Of a stretch of 64,000 nt of DNA, positions 50,378-62,660 are shown piece after piece (positions within the stretch are counted from its first letter, which is position 1; the number at the start of each line of letters is the position of its first letter). Both the position numbers and the translations under genes were made by a program. The notes under the pieces are model-generated. The model saw only the letters and a list, made by a program, of their open reading frames with translations, did no database searches and had not been told where the DNA came from. Location: contig OX243820.1 in assembly GCA_945859605.1 (NCBI GenBank), forward strand, positions 28,403,708-28,467,707. Reading direction: 5' to 3'. This stretch comes from Lumbricus rubellus (Eukaryota; Annelida; Clitellata; Crassiclitellata; Lumbricidae).

Positions 50378-50520
50378 TTCTTTTTCTATTTCTCAATCTC
50401 TCTCTCTTTCTCTGTCTGTCTCTTAGTCTGTATCTCTCTGTGTGTCTCTTTCTCTTTGTCTCTCCATCTGTCTCTCTCTGTCTCTCACTCTCTGTCTGTC
50501 TGTCTGACTGTCTCTCTATC
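50250..50520. repeat. (TCTG)n/(TC)n
   Basis: Compound microsatellite. Confidence 0.95.
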
Positions 50521-51150
50521 TATATATGTAATTATCTTTCTTCTTTCTTTCTCCTCCGCCAGGTACTCGCCGACGATGAGGCTCTAACAAAACTTATATA
50601 TGTAATTATAAAAAATGTAATTATTAATTAAGGCAATTGCCAGAGGGGAGAAGGGGATGACGTACCTTCCAACCTGGATTTTCCAGTTTCACTCTGACAT
50701 TGATCACGAATTCTCTTGAATCGACGGACGATTGTCGCCCACAGTGCATTGTTATAATGGCGCTTTAGAAGTTACTCTGAGATTGCAATATTCTCCGTGG
50801 CATTTTTGCTGCGCTGTGGACTCCACAGTGTGGAGACTTGAGAGGCGATAAAAAATACAGCTTCAGCAGTAGCTCTGGATGATCGAGATAATGAGTCACG
50901 AGCGACACAACAGGTTCATCAATCAGCCACCGGATGGGACGATTGGGAAGAGCGCAATGAGCAGGCGATATATATATATATATATATAGGCCTATGTATA
51001 CGACTATATATATATATCTATTATTTCACTCTAAATACTACTACGTTACCAGCAACGTACTAAGTAGCGTAGTACTACGTTCTATATGCACTGAGTAAGT
51101 ATACGTTAGATTAACTATATAAATATATATATATATCTATTATATATATA

Positions 51151-52115
51151 CACTGTGTCCGGAAAAAAAACAACCAGTTTTGTAAATATGAAAATAAATA
51201 GTAAATATTCATCGATTTTCACAATTCAAACACCATTTTAATCCTGACATATTTCTCTAACAATTGTGAAAATATAAAAGTTCCAGTCCAAATAATGACG
51301 TCATAATGACGTCAGTTGCATCAAAATGCATATAGCCGGCCATTCATGCATGGTTCGGTTGGTATTATTGGCTTTTGGTAAAACGGAAATCCATTTAATA
51401 GAACCAGAAGTGAAAATAAATGCAGCTTATTAGAGGGATTGTCTGCTCTATAAAAAAGTGGTGCCTGATATCCGAGAATATTCGGAACAATAGCCTACAC
51501 ATTTCAACAAAATAGCGCTTCAGCTCACTGACTTCGTGAATCTGTTGATCTGTTGACTAAAAAGACTCGGAATTCATTCATCTTAATCTTTGGCCGCAAA
51601 ACGGCCGCCCGCTTAAATCCCACTGATAATAAGAGTTGGAGATTGATGGAGGAGAAGGTGCAGGCTACAAGACAAGGATAAGAGACATTGAAGAACTCCG
51701 TAAGCGAATTGTTAACGCCTCGGAGGTTTTGATAAGCTGGTTATCGATGCTGCTGTTGGGTATTAGCGCGACCCTTTTGACGCTTATGTTGAAGCCAAAG
51801 GTGTACTCTTTGACCACAAATTGCAGTCTGACATAATTCAGATATAAAAATAAAATTAAACTTACATTTATTATTGATAAATTACATGATAAAATATTGA
51901 AATTGTGGATGATTTTGCGCATTTATCTCTTAAATTTGACTTTTTGTGCAAATGACGTCATTATGACGTCATTATTTGGACTGGAACTTTTATATTTTCA
52001 CAATTGTTAGAGAAATATGTCAGGATTAAAATGGTGTTTGAATTGTGAAAATCGATGAATATTTACTATTTATTTTCATATTTACAAAACTGGTTGTTTT
52101 TTTCCGGACACAGTG
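51151..52115. mobile_element. Tc1/mariner-type element with decayed transposase
   Basis: 965 bp, CACTGTGTCCGGAAAAAA to its inverse, with TA on each side and inverted repeats of about 165 bp. Between the arms, a frame-broken + strand reading (51510-51835) gives FQQNSASAH, then VRESVDLLTKKT, RLNPTDNKSW, IRDIEELRKRIVNASEVL and DAYVEAKGVLFDHKL. This is the order seen in the last third of mariner-like transposases. Stops and frameshifts make it inactive. Confidence 0.88.
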
Positions 52116-52629
52116 TATATACATATCGATCTCGGCCGTCTCACAGTCGTGCAACTCCGTCACTGGTTGCACTCCGCCAGTGCCAGTCCCAAGCCTGGAT
52201 AAAGGAGGAGGGCGTCGCTAATGGTCTTTGTTACCACACATTGACGTTAAACTGCAAATACCCCCATCGCAGCCGTGCTCAGACATCAACGGGGCATCGA
52301 ACTCGAGAATAAGCTTTTTGCCTTCTTGCACTCGTTGGCGCCCGCAGACATTTTTGCAGAAGGGGGCAAAACATAATGGTCGTCCACGGTCAAAAGTTTT
52401 TTTTACAAGAGCTATAACTAAAATATGTAATGCAGGAAATTAAAGAATTAAAGTTTACGATTAGACAACGATTACGAAAATCAACCAGCCCATATATGTG
52501 CATCATATGGATAATTGTACATGTCCTAACCGACCTAAGAAGACAGACAACATTCTAGATCTCGCTTGAAACGCGTCAGGCTCTTCGCTCTGCTATGAAG
52601 GCATTGAAGGGCAACTCCTAGTTGCACGG

Positions 52630-53025
52630 TCTCGCTTAGTTGCCAGGCAACGCTTTCTCGGTTGTAGGGTCGTCCATCTTGAATGAGCTTCCTTCAAAGC
52701 TACGTTTATTACACCTGATCAATCAGACTTTGTTTCATAAATCTCCCAAGTTTTTTGCTGTGGCTTGTCTGGGAGCGCTCTTGAGTAGGTTTCGTGAAGG
52801 GGATGGGGGGGGGGGGCTAAGTTCCCCAAAGGCGACGAAAATGGGACATTTTCCTGAGATTTCAACAAAATTACTAAAAAAAGGTCGTCAGAAATTTTTT
52901 GGCGAATGAAAATGGAAAATTTCCTCCGTGAGTTCAGCCCCCCTCCAAAAAACCCTGACATCCTGGCGCCGCCACTGTGAAGGGGCGCTATATAAATCTA
53001 TAGGATGAAAGAATGAATGAAGGAC
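52630..53025 (+). mobile_element. LINE 3' end split by a MITE
   Basis: The reading AFSVVGSSILNELPSKLRLL, then HKSPKFFAVACLGALLSRF, is the same LINE C-terminal pattern. The tail resumes after the 52803-52977 insertion as aaggggcgctatataaatc and ends in gaatgaatga. Confidence 0.75.
52803..52977. mobile_element. hAT-like MITE inserted in a LINE tail, TSD TGAAGGGG
   Basis: 175 bp. The right terminus is GGCGCCGCCACTG; the left end begins inside a G13 tract, so about 25 bp of the left TIR appear lost. Exact TGAAGGGG lies at 52795-52802 and 52978-52985. Removing it restores a continuous LINE tail (cgtgaaggggcgctatataaat). Confidence 0.85.
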
Positions 53026-53389
53026 ATTAAGAATTTGTTGACATCATATCTTCTTGATATTCATACGATTTTCAGTTTCGTTTAGTCGCCTGGCTAGTCG
53101 TTCGTTACGCCCTTTCGCCCACCATCCACCACATTCTCACTCAACACACTCTCGTTCAGAATCCAGTATTATTCTGGTACGACGCAATGTTCACTCTAGC
53201 ATTCGCCAGAGGGCGGACACCAAGCCATTCGGTAGGTGGCGCTTCGTACTCTCAGCACAATCATTGAGTTTTCATAATAATTATTATGAACAGCAAAACT
53301 TTACGTTAGGCCTAGTTATAATTATAGTGTCTCTATGAAATGAGCTTCCGCCATCAGTCCACTTTACTTTTCTCTCCTGTAATTTTTCC

Positions 53390-53500
53390 ACGTCTATCTC
53401 TCGCCTCAATTCCTGCCTTTTCTCTCGGGGTCGATCGCAATGGGAGCGCTTCTGAAAGGCCTTTGCTGATAGAAACGCTTTATAAATGGTCATATAGCCT
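53390..53500 (+). mobile_element. LINE 3' tail followed by ACAAT repeat
   Basis: gggagcgcttctgaaaggcctttgctgatagaaacgctttataaatgg (in pieces) matches other tails. Degenerate (CAATA)n follows to 53720, and a second short tail copy lies at 53578-53600. Confidence 0.6.
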
Positions 53501-53756
53501 ACAATGCAATGCAGTACAACATAATGCATTGCGATAGATCTACAATGCAATGCGTACAAAATTTAATACGTTTTGCTGAATAAAGCGCTTTATAAATGGT
53601 CATGTACAATACAATACAATGCAATACGATACAATACAGTACAACACACTGCAAAAAATACAATACATTACAATGCAATGTAGGCTACTGCAATAGCCTA
53701 CAATGCGATACAATGCGTGTAAATTTTAATACGCATGTCGATTATTACAAACGATC

Positions 53757-53838
53757 CGTAATCGTAATCGAAATCGTAATCGTAATCGCAATCGTAATCG
53801 TAATCGTAATCGTGATCGTAATCGTACGCGTAATCGCA
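53757..53838. repeat. (AATCGT)n hexamer
   Basis: About 13 copies. Confidence 0.95.
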
Positions 53839-54364
53839 GGACCTTATCTCGCTATTTCCACATCATCCAAAAAATTGGGAACCAGCTTATTAACAGGCGC
53901 TCACTATCGAGTTAACCAAAATCGTTCAGCATTGATCTATAAGTATAGTAAAATAAAAATGCATGATACGAGCGAACGCACAAATAAACGAGATACTGGT
54001 TGAGGCCCGTTGAGCGATAACATACATGTAACTTGCCTTTTTGCTGAATCACAGATGATGCTTAAAATTTAAGTTCCTGTTACGGTGTTTTAATCTTAGA
54101 TGGTACGTTGATATGATTGGACTTGATCGTAATCTAATGATGAGATATTAGGCCTAAATGCGTAAGTCGACAGTAGAAACAATACTGAGTGATAGACAGA
54201 CAGACAGTCAGACAGACAGACAGACTGGCTGACAGGCATAAAGACAGACATATACATGTAGACAAACAGAATTAAAGACACACACTCAAGCAGACATGCT
54301 GACTGATTGCCTGTCTGTCTGTCTGCATGGCTCCTTGTCCTTTATCGCTTCTCTCATCGTCATT

Positions 54365-54459
54365 TTCTCTCTCTCTTTCTATCTGTCTGTCTGTTTGTCT
54401 GTCTACCTGTCTGCCTGTCTGTCTCTCTGTCTCTGTCTCTGTCTCTGTCTCTGTCTCTG

Positions 54460-54522
<63 letters not shown>
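54365..54522. repeat. (TCTG)n/(TCTGTC)n/(TC)n
   Basis: Compound microsatellite. Confidence 0.97.
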
Positions 54523-54523
<1 letters not shown>

Positions 54524-54822
54524 AGTCTCATGGCTAAGTTGAAAGCCGCAGACTGCTAGCCATGCACTTAGTCGAAGAATCTGAATCGATCTCAACAGAC
54601 CCAGAACCCACTTCACACACCGTCCGCTTTCTACTCGATATATTAGACATTCCTGGAACCTCGACTAGCTATTGGCGTTAAATCACTAAGTAAAGACTGA
54701 GGCGTTAGACGAATCTCCCATAATTATGTCAATCGACTGACATCTTGTATTCTGTATGACGGAGAACGAACACGTACGGTGATTGTCCTGCAAGGAACTG
54801 AGGATGTTCCGTCGTTTATAAG

Positions 54823-55008
54823 TTCCGTCTAAGTTCCGTCTAAGTTCCGTCTAAGTTCCGTCTAAGTTCCGTCTAAGTTCCGTCTAAGTTCCGTCTAAGT
54901 TCCGTCTAAGTTCCGTCTAAGTTCCGTCTAAGTTCCGTCTAAGTTCCGTCTAAGTTCCGTCTAGGTTCCGTCTAGGTTTCGTCTAAGTTCCGTCTCAGTT
55001 CCGTCTTC
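54823..55008. repeat. 12-bp minisatellite AAGTTCCGTCTA
   Basis: About 15 copies, nearly identical until the last three. Confidence 0.97.
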
Positions 55009-55383
55009 TAAAGAACCAGTGGGAGTACGGAAACAAAACGAATACCACGCAATACAACACGATACAATGCGTTACAATGCAATGCAATACAATACTATTG
55101 GATAAAATACAATACAATAGAACTGTCTACTCGATGATGTTACGCTCTCCACTCAAAGTTCAGAAGCGTACAAACGTGGTCTTACATGACGTGCATGCAT
55201 GGACACAGGAAGATATTAAAACTGCAATAACAATATTGCAAGCGCTCGTCTACATTGTATACTCACTATACTGTATAGCCTATTATTATAGAGCCTCTTC
55301 AAGTAACCTCACGAGAGGTGCTTCCGACCATTAGTTAGTCGTTCACCAACCCAGTGATCTGTAATTGGAAAGAGCATTAACTA

Positions 55384-55661
55384 CAGTGGCGTAGCCAGGA
55401 GTTTATGATGGGGGGGGGCATTGTGACCTGGCCGGATGCCCTTCTGGAAAGTTCTGAACACCAACTCAAAAGTATTACAGTAAATAAAAAAGGGAATAAA
55501 GTAACAAAGGGAATAAATTAAGAAAACCAATTGTTACTACAGAAAATTGTTTTGATTTTCCCTATTTTAGTGGATGAAATTAATAATAACCTTTTTAGAA
55601 ACTTTTTCCTAAGCCAATCGGTGGGTTTGAACCCTCTAAGCCCGTGTTGTCTACGCCACTG
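55384..55661. mobile_element. hAT-like MITE, TSD ATTRACTA
   Basis: Starts CAGTGGCGTAGCCAGGAG and ends GTCTACGCCACTG. Flanks ATTAACTA and ATTGACTA match 7 of 8. The interior is AT-rich and non-coding. Confidence 0.87.
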
Positions 55662-56313
55662 ATTGACTAGACGTGCCGCTGCCGTTCCCTTCCCGATGGT
55701 GGCTTACATGTACATGTACTTGTATATAAAAAAATCAGAAACCTTGGGCCCTAGACCTAAAATGGCGTGGCGTTCATTCAAACGGGTAACAGCGGTGGTG
55801 AAGGAACTCACTCACCCTGATCATGCCCACGCCCTGAATTTTTAAGAAATATGCACATACCTTAATGAAACGCATTTCCCATAACATGATTATACATTCA
55901 TAAACCCCTATATCTTTGTTCATTGTGGTGGGGAAAATGCGATCATTTCATAGCTTGCATTACTTTGCACTTCACGATCCGAACAGTTAACGACGAATCA
56001 TGATGCACAATTTTCACGCCTGCTTGCCTGTCCGAAAACTAGGATTCAATATTAATCGAACAATTACAGAATCCCAATTTATTGCTCATTATCATATTAT
56101 TGTATACGCAGACTTTACGGATTGTGGTGTAGCCATTCGTATTATGGACCCAACTGCCTTTTGTCTTTCGAGTAATCTTTATTGCCTATAATTATCTTGA
56201 TTTACGAGAAACGGTTCCTAATCATAAGAAGTTAGAACCGACCTTCAAAAGCATTGGAGTGGAAATGGTTTGCTATAAAAGAACAGGGCATCGAAACATA
56301 ATTGCACACTGTC

Positions 56314-56314
56314 C

Positions 56315-56384
<70 letters not shown>
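56314..56384. repeat. (CAGA)n
   Basis: Perfect tetramer run. Confidence 0.98.
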
Positions 56385-56473
56385 TGTCGCCCGATGGGCG
56401 AGATAGAGATATAGAGACATAGACAGACAGACAGATAACAAGGCTCTATCAAGTGCTCATACATACCTAATAC

Positions 56474-56780
56474 CTATATACATACATACATGCATACATA
56501 CATACATACACACATACATACATACATACATACATACATACATACATACATACATACATACATACATACATACATACATACATACATACATACATACATA
56601 CATACATACATACATACATACATACATACATACATACATACATACATACATACATACATACATACATACATACATACATACATACATACATACATACATA
56701 CATACATACATACATACATACATACATACATACATACATACATACATACATACATACATACATACATACATACATACAGA
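56474..56780. repeat. (CATA)n microsatellite, ~300 bp
   Basis: An essentially pure CATA array with two interruptions near its start. Confidence 0.99.
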
Positions 56781-56983
56781 GACAGAGGCAGAGACAGATA
56801 GGCATTATGTCACATTGCTGCCTTTATTGGAAGCCAATAATTGTCATTCCACAGCGCGCATTGGGCACCTACGGGCTTTCACCACATGGATCGTGATGAT
56901 GAATTGTCATTCCAAATACATATGCCTGTGTCCTTCTCCTTCTACCTCACTAGAGGGCATGCTTCAAGAATTGACGAAGGAGC

Positions 56984-56990
56984 TGGAGAG

Positions 56991-57021
<31 letters not shown>

Positions 57022-57212
57022 GATATAGAGACATAGAGAGACACAGACAGAGAGACAGACAGAGACAGGGACAGAGAGACAGAGAGACAGAGAGACAGAG
57101 ACAGACAGAGACAGGGACAGAGAGACAGAGATACAAAGAGACAGAGAGACAGACAGAGAGAGAGAGACACAGAGAGAGACAGACAGAAACAGACACAGAC
57201 AGACAGACAGAG
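56984..57212. repeat. (CAGA)n/(GA)n
   Basis: Compound microsatellite. Confidence 0.97.
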
Positions 57213-57570
57213 AGTCGTGCAATGCACAGCTCAGCTATGAACCTGAAACTGATTGACGATGTCAATTGGCGATATCAGTAACCATGGAGATGATTTTATT
57301 TAGTGAGGCAGAGAGGAAGCTTCTGCAGCAGGCGAGGATCAGGAACGAGAGAACCATGTTCTTCGGAATTTATTTCCGGCAGAATTGCAAAATCATTAGA
57401 AATAATTTCGCCCTAGGCCGCTTAATAATTGTAAGCTTCCCACGAACGTTGATAGTAACTATAAATTATAGAATGGGTTCTCATATTATAGAAAATAGCA
57501 AATAAACCTTCCTTATAAAAACAATTATGGCAACACTTTTGTTTATCATGTTACCTGTTACACCTGGATG

Positions 57571-57871
57571 CAGCGGCGCCGCCAGGATTTTTTTCTGTAC
57601 GCACAATACAACTTGCACAAAAAATATGAAGCGAACAGCGATCGATACGAGCTTATTTTAAATATTATATGTAGATTCTAGGTATGTAATACTATGTATG
57701 TATTAACCGTATATGCCTACTGGCGATTATGAGGTATCACCAGCATAAGCTTTTTGCTCCATTTTGAATATACGCATAGAGGTAATTCTGGATGTTAAAA
57801 GTGGTGACGTTTTTTTAGCCTTTCGGCGCTGTACGCACTTGCGTAAGTGCGTACGCCTAACGGCGCCCCTG
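57571..57871. mobile_element. hAT-like MITE, TSD CCTGGATG
   Basis: 301 bp from CAGCGGCGCCGCCAGGA to CGGCGCCCCTG, with exact CCTGGATG on both sides (57563-57570, 57872-57879). An internal palindrome, gtacgcacttgcgtaagtgc, lies near the right end. Confidence 0.9.
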
Positions 57872-58124
57872 CCTGGATGCAATATGATATCATTTAGAAC
57901 AATGCCAATAAACGAACATACTATGAATCATAAGCAGAGGCAGGCAAGAGGCTGAGTCTTTCAATTCCTGGGCTCAAAGGTTGGACACAGATGACTTTGT
58001 TTGATGACGGATTCGGTTGGTGACCATGGTCCATGTAGCAGATTCTTCGAACATGCAGGCGCTAAATAAGCTATCTGTTTAAATGCCACGACATTACAAT
58101 GCGGTGAATGCACTACATTGATCT

Positions 58125-58378
58125 ACTCATTCCTACTCATTCCTACTCATTCCTACTCATTCCTACTCATTCCTACTCATTCCTACTAATTCCTACTCAT
58201 TCCTACTCATTCCTACTCATTCCTACTCATTCCTACTCATTCCTACTCATTCCTACTCATTCCTACTCATTCCTACTCATTCCTACTCATTCTTACTCAT
58301 TCCTACTCATTCCTACTCATTCCTACTCATTCCTACTCATTCCTACTCATTCCTACTCATTCTTACTCATTCCTTCCT
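58125..58378. repeat. 10-bp minisatellite TTCCTACTCA
   Basis: About 25 copies with three single-base variants, grading into a degenerate attccttcct tract to 58640. Confidence 0.97.
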
Positions 58379-58964
58379 TTTTCTTCTGTTCCTTCCAGGC
58401 CCTTCCCATTTATTTCTAATTCTTCTCATTCTTTTCTTATCCTTCCTATTCCTTCTACTATACTTCTTAGTCTTTCCCACTTATTCCTGATCCTTTCCAT
58501 TCCTTCCTATTCCTGCCTATTCCTTCCTATTTCTTCTATTCCTTCCTAGTTCTTCCCATTTATGAATATTCCTTCCCGTTCCTTTCCGTTCCTTCCCCTT
58601 CCTTCTCCTTCCTTCCCATTTCTTCCCATTCTTTCCTATTATTTCATATTCATTTCGTCGTTCGCCAGTTGCTGAATCTGGTGTTGATGTTGTTGCCGAT
58701 GGATTTAACCCCATCATCGGATTTGTCTGCTTCGATCGGGATCTCACAAATCGAATCCTATTCGCTCCAGTGCAAGATGACCTCCTCCGCCATCGAAGTC
58801 CAACCCAATCCATTCAGTTCTTTCCACCACTTTCCATGGCAACGTCCAACGCAACCGACGATGTCTACGACTGTGGAGCGACAGTTGGATGATTAACGTC
58901 AGTCAGTTTCCAGACAGACGACGAATTGGGAGGTATAGGAAGGAAGAAGAATGGAAGAACGAGA

Positions 58965-59260
58965 GGAAGGAGGGAGGATGGGGAAGAGGAAAGAGGGAGG
59001 GTGGGGAAGAGGAAGGAGGGAAGATGGGGAAGAGGAAGGAGGGAAGATGGGGAAGAGAAGGAGGGAGGATGGGGAAAGAGGAAAGAGGGAGGATGGGAAA
59101 GAGAAGGAGGGAGGATGGGGAAGAGAAGGAGGGAGGATGGGGAAGAGGAAAGAGGGAGGATGGGGAGAGAAAGGATGGAGGATGGGGAAGAGGAAGGAGG
59201 GAGGATGGGGAAGAGGAGGTAGGGAGGATGGGGAAGAGGAAGGAGGGAAATGAGGGAAGA
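58965..59260. repeat. Degenerate purine minisatellite
   Basis: Units of 22-24 bp, of the type gaggatggggaagaggaagga. Confidence 0.93.
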
Positions 59261-60334
59261 GGAAATGAGAGGGTGGACAGGAGGAAATGATGCTGAAGGA
59301 AAAGGACAAGGTCGTGGTGGCGAGCTATGAAGGGCAGACGATGTGAGAAATGGAATGGGGTGAGAGAAAAACTGAAAGAATGTGGGTGCGGAAAGGGTAG
59401 TGTTTTAGAATTGTGGGGACGGTGCACTGGAGAGAACAATTGAAACGAGGAAAGTAGACGGTAGAAGCAGATCGGTGAGAGGATGATAGTGAGGGATGAA
59501 GGAACAACAAAAATACAGGGGTTGGAAAAACACTGGAAACTAAGAAAGCGGGTGGAAGAACCAAAGGGGTGGAATAGAATGTTTGGTGCGAAGAAAAAGA
59601 ATGGTTACAGAGACAAAGGCGGATTACGAAGAGAAGATTTGAAGTGAGGTGACATTGATTATGAAAGTTCACAAGGGCGAGAGACAAAGATGGGAATGGT
59701 GAAAGTGGACGATGAAAGAAATAGATGAATTTGCTTGCGACCGATGCATTGACCTGTATCCTTTGGTTTTTTTCACAAGATCTTGGGTTTTTCGATCCGA
59801 ACTTGGGAAATGGGGTTTTTGCTGTTAAAACTTGGGGTTTTCTTGTTTTTTTTAAACAAAAAACTTGTGTTTTTTTAGAGTGGCAACGCTGACCTGTATG
59901 CTCTAAACCTGCAGCGCTTTGGCTTCGTGTCTTCATTGCTTAATCCTTGTTTTCCAACGCTTGGCATTTTGCTCCTGATGCAGTACATGTATAAGCTTAT
60001 ACATGTACCTCGTCGACAGTGTTTGCTCGCCAGATGGACTTCAAACGTTGCCGTGCATGGAAATAGCTTAATCGGACCCGGTAGTGTCTGGCATGCAGCG
60101 CTTGCAGGGGAGGGACGGGTCCTACTTCTCTGCCAAACTGATTCATCTGAACGTGCTGATGAGTTAAGCGCCATTTTGTTTCTGCAGCCGCAAACGCGAT
60201 TGCCCCTTCCGTTCCCTGAGTCTCGTGTCGACAATCGACTATAAATCGACCTCGTTCGGTGGCAATAGTCCCCCTCTCCCCCGTCAAATTAATCGTCTTT
60301 GTTTTCCCTACGAAGAAGAAGAAGAAGAAGGCTC

Positions 60335-61110
60335 ATGAATAGAAACGGCGTTCGTTCAAGGCTGTATGGTGGTGTAAACGCATATAAACGGCGTTCATTA
60401 TTTTGTAGACTCTGTACGTACTTCTTCTTCTGCAGATAACTGAATGTAAACGACGTTCATTCGTAGACCCATGCTGTTAATTCGTCTGCCGAAATTATTA
60501 TTCTTCTGCAAAATATACATATAAACGGCGTTTATTCAAATTAAAAACAATTTTTAGAGTTAATTCTCTGCCAATATTACATAGCCTAAACGGCGTTTAT
60601 TTGTAGACTCATGCTGTTAATTCTTCTGCCAAAATTAATTCTTCTGCGAAATATACGTATAAACGGCGTTTATTTGTAAACTCATGCTGCTAATTCTTCT
60701 GACGAAATTAATTCTTCTGCAAAATATACACATGAACGGCGTTTATTCGTAGACTCATGGTGTTCTTCTGCAGATAAACGCATATAAACGGCGTTCATTT
60801 GTCCATTTGTCATTTGTCAAATGCGTGTCATTTAGCCTACACATTTATAAGCCTACACGTAGTATTATCAATATTCAATCTGCACTTCTATGTCCCTACT
60901 CGGCGCAATATTTATCCGGTCAGGGCCATCTTCTTTAGCGACGCCGCGTTGACATTTAAGCTTAATAATAATTCTGGCATGTTTTATTGCAAAAGCCCCA
61001 TTTATTTGCTTGATTGATGATAGAAACGGTGTTCATTTTTTTCATTTGTCCAGCTATCATACAAACGGTGTTCTTCCATATGCAAACGTGTATATAAACG
61101 GTGTTCATTT
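60335..61110. repeat. Dispersed-tandem AAACGGCGTTCATT repeat
   Basis: More than ten copies of an AAACGG(C/T)GTT(C/T)ATT word. Several are embedded in a larger ~70-80 bp unit with 'actcatgctgttaattcttctg' and 'aaattaattcttctgc' (60460-60780). Confidence 0.9.
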
Positions 61111-61149
61111 ATAGAATTGTGAACGTGAACAGTGTTGGTCTACAACATT

Positions 61150-61350
61150 GGACCAATGCTATAAATAAACGGTCAACCTCTGCGCATGCGCTGCTGACGT
61201 TTTCCCATAACGACGCCATTATCGGTTTATCAGATTTGATCCGCGATTCCGATTCTCAGAATGGCCGCCAACAAGCGCAGGTTGGCCGCCACAGCCCACC
61301 ATCCCCTACTGTACAGGAGAACCCCTCATCCTACGCTTGTGTCCCACTAA
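61150..61350 (+). promoter_or_regulatory. Candidate promoter with CCAAT, NRF1-like and YY1-like sites
   Basis: CCAAT occurs at 61153-61157, TGCGCATGCGCT (NRF1-like, one base off consensus at the end) at 61181-61192, and AGAATGGCCGCC (YY1-like over an ATG) at 61258-61269. The ATG opens a 29-codon frame (MAANKRRLAATAHH...) ending at 61350; CGCAG|GTTGG could be a weak donor. CpG-rich DNA continues to about 61750. No encoded protein is recognised. Confidence 0.3.
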
Positions 61351-62461
61351 TACGGCTTCTTTCATCTCGGTCTACGCGGGCGATAAATGCGACTTAAAGA
61401 CGAATTTCGTACATTCAGTGGGATTAAGACTTCTCTCGTGTCGCGAGATTTCTTCGGCTTTCACAGCGTAGTAAGTCGGCGTCGTCGGCTGCGAAATATG
61501 ATGCAATAATATCCATCGCTTGCTTCGCCTTTCAAGCCGGTGGCAGCCACGCTCTGCAACAACGCTGGGGACTTGTGAACGTAAAATTGCAAGTGACGTT
61601 TATGACGTCGCTGATCGACGTAATCTACGTAATATGTAACGCGGGTTTGCGTGTCGAAGTGGCGCTAGCTAGCGTTCGAGGGAGCTTTTAGAGGCTTCGG
61701 CGAATTAGGGCCCTACTACGACTACGATGACGACGGAGACGTACGTGTCGTTAGGTGCACTTGAAGGTCTGCCGCTATATAATGCAAATCTTTCTTCTCA
61801 ATTGGCTGAGCAATGGTTCGCAAATTCCGTCGTTCACCGGAGAAATTTGCCATCTCCAGCCACACACGTTGGCTGAAACGGATGGCATGGAGTTATTCCG
61901 TATACACAATGTCATGTAGACTAGGCCTACTCTTGTACGCTGACGCAGGGTGCAAATCTAAGGTCACTTGGTTGAGGACAAATTTTACAGCTGAACGTTG
62001 AACCGAAACGATTGCAACCGGGCTCGGGTCTCCACCGAAAGTCTCTAGATAGCTGTACATGTCTATAGTCTGGAATGACGCAACGCTCGTTAATAAGCTG
62101 GTGCCCTGCGCCTAGCTTACAAGCATCGCTTTGGAAATTTCACGTTCAAGTTATATAGTAGAATGCGCACTGCAGTACAATGCGCTTTATATAATGCAAT
62201 ACGATTCAGTACAATATGCTACAACTAAATACAAGCGATAGCTTACAATACGCTTCGCTGCAATACAATACGATTCGACCAATCACAAAGCAATAGAACT
62301 GTATTCAAGTTCATGTTGAAGCTTATTATGACCGCATATACACGTAGTTGATGGATTCTAGCTATTGTTCAGTTCAAAAATATATATAGACCTACGTTCT
62401 GGTTTGACGACCGTGGGATTATCAACGGTTGTCAAAGTTTAAACTGCAATAGGCTATAGAG

Positions 62462-62660
62462 TATTCTATAGGGTATTCAATAGAGTATTCAATAGAGTAT
62501 TCAATAGATTAGAGTATTCAATAGAGTGTTCAATTGAGTGTTCAGTAGATTATTCAATAGAGCATTCAATAGATTATTCAATAGAGTATTCAATAGAGTA
62601 TTCAATGGAGTATTCAATAGAGTATTCAATGGAGTATTCAATAGAGTATTCAATAGAATA
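62462..62660. repeat. 12-bp minisatellite TATTCAATAGAG
   Basis: About 16 copies with point variants. Confidence 0.96.

Noticed and set aside
56474..56780. Regular array that might suggest CRISPR or a coding repeat
   Set aside because: It is a pure CATA tetramer without spacers; MYVC and HTYI frames are artefacts.
58108..58419. Open frame of LIPTHSYSFL repeats
   Set aside because: The 10-bp minisatellite lacks stops; there is no start context or other evidence of a gene.
59927..60244. 105-codon + strand frame
   Set aside because: It has an opposing open frame of similar length, no splice signals and no recognisable domain.
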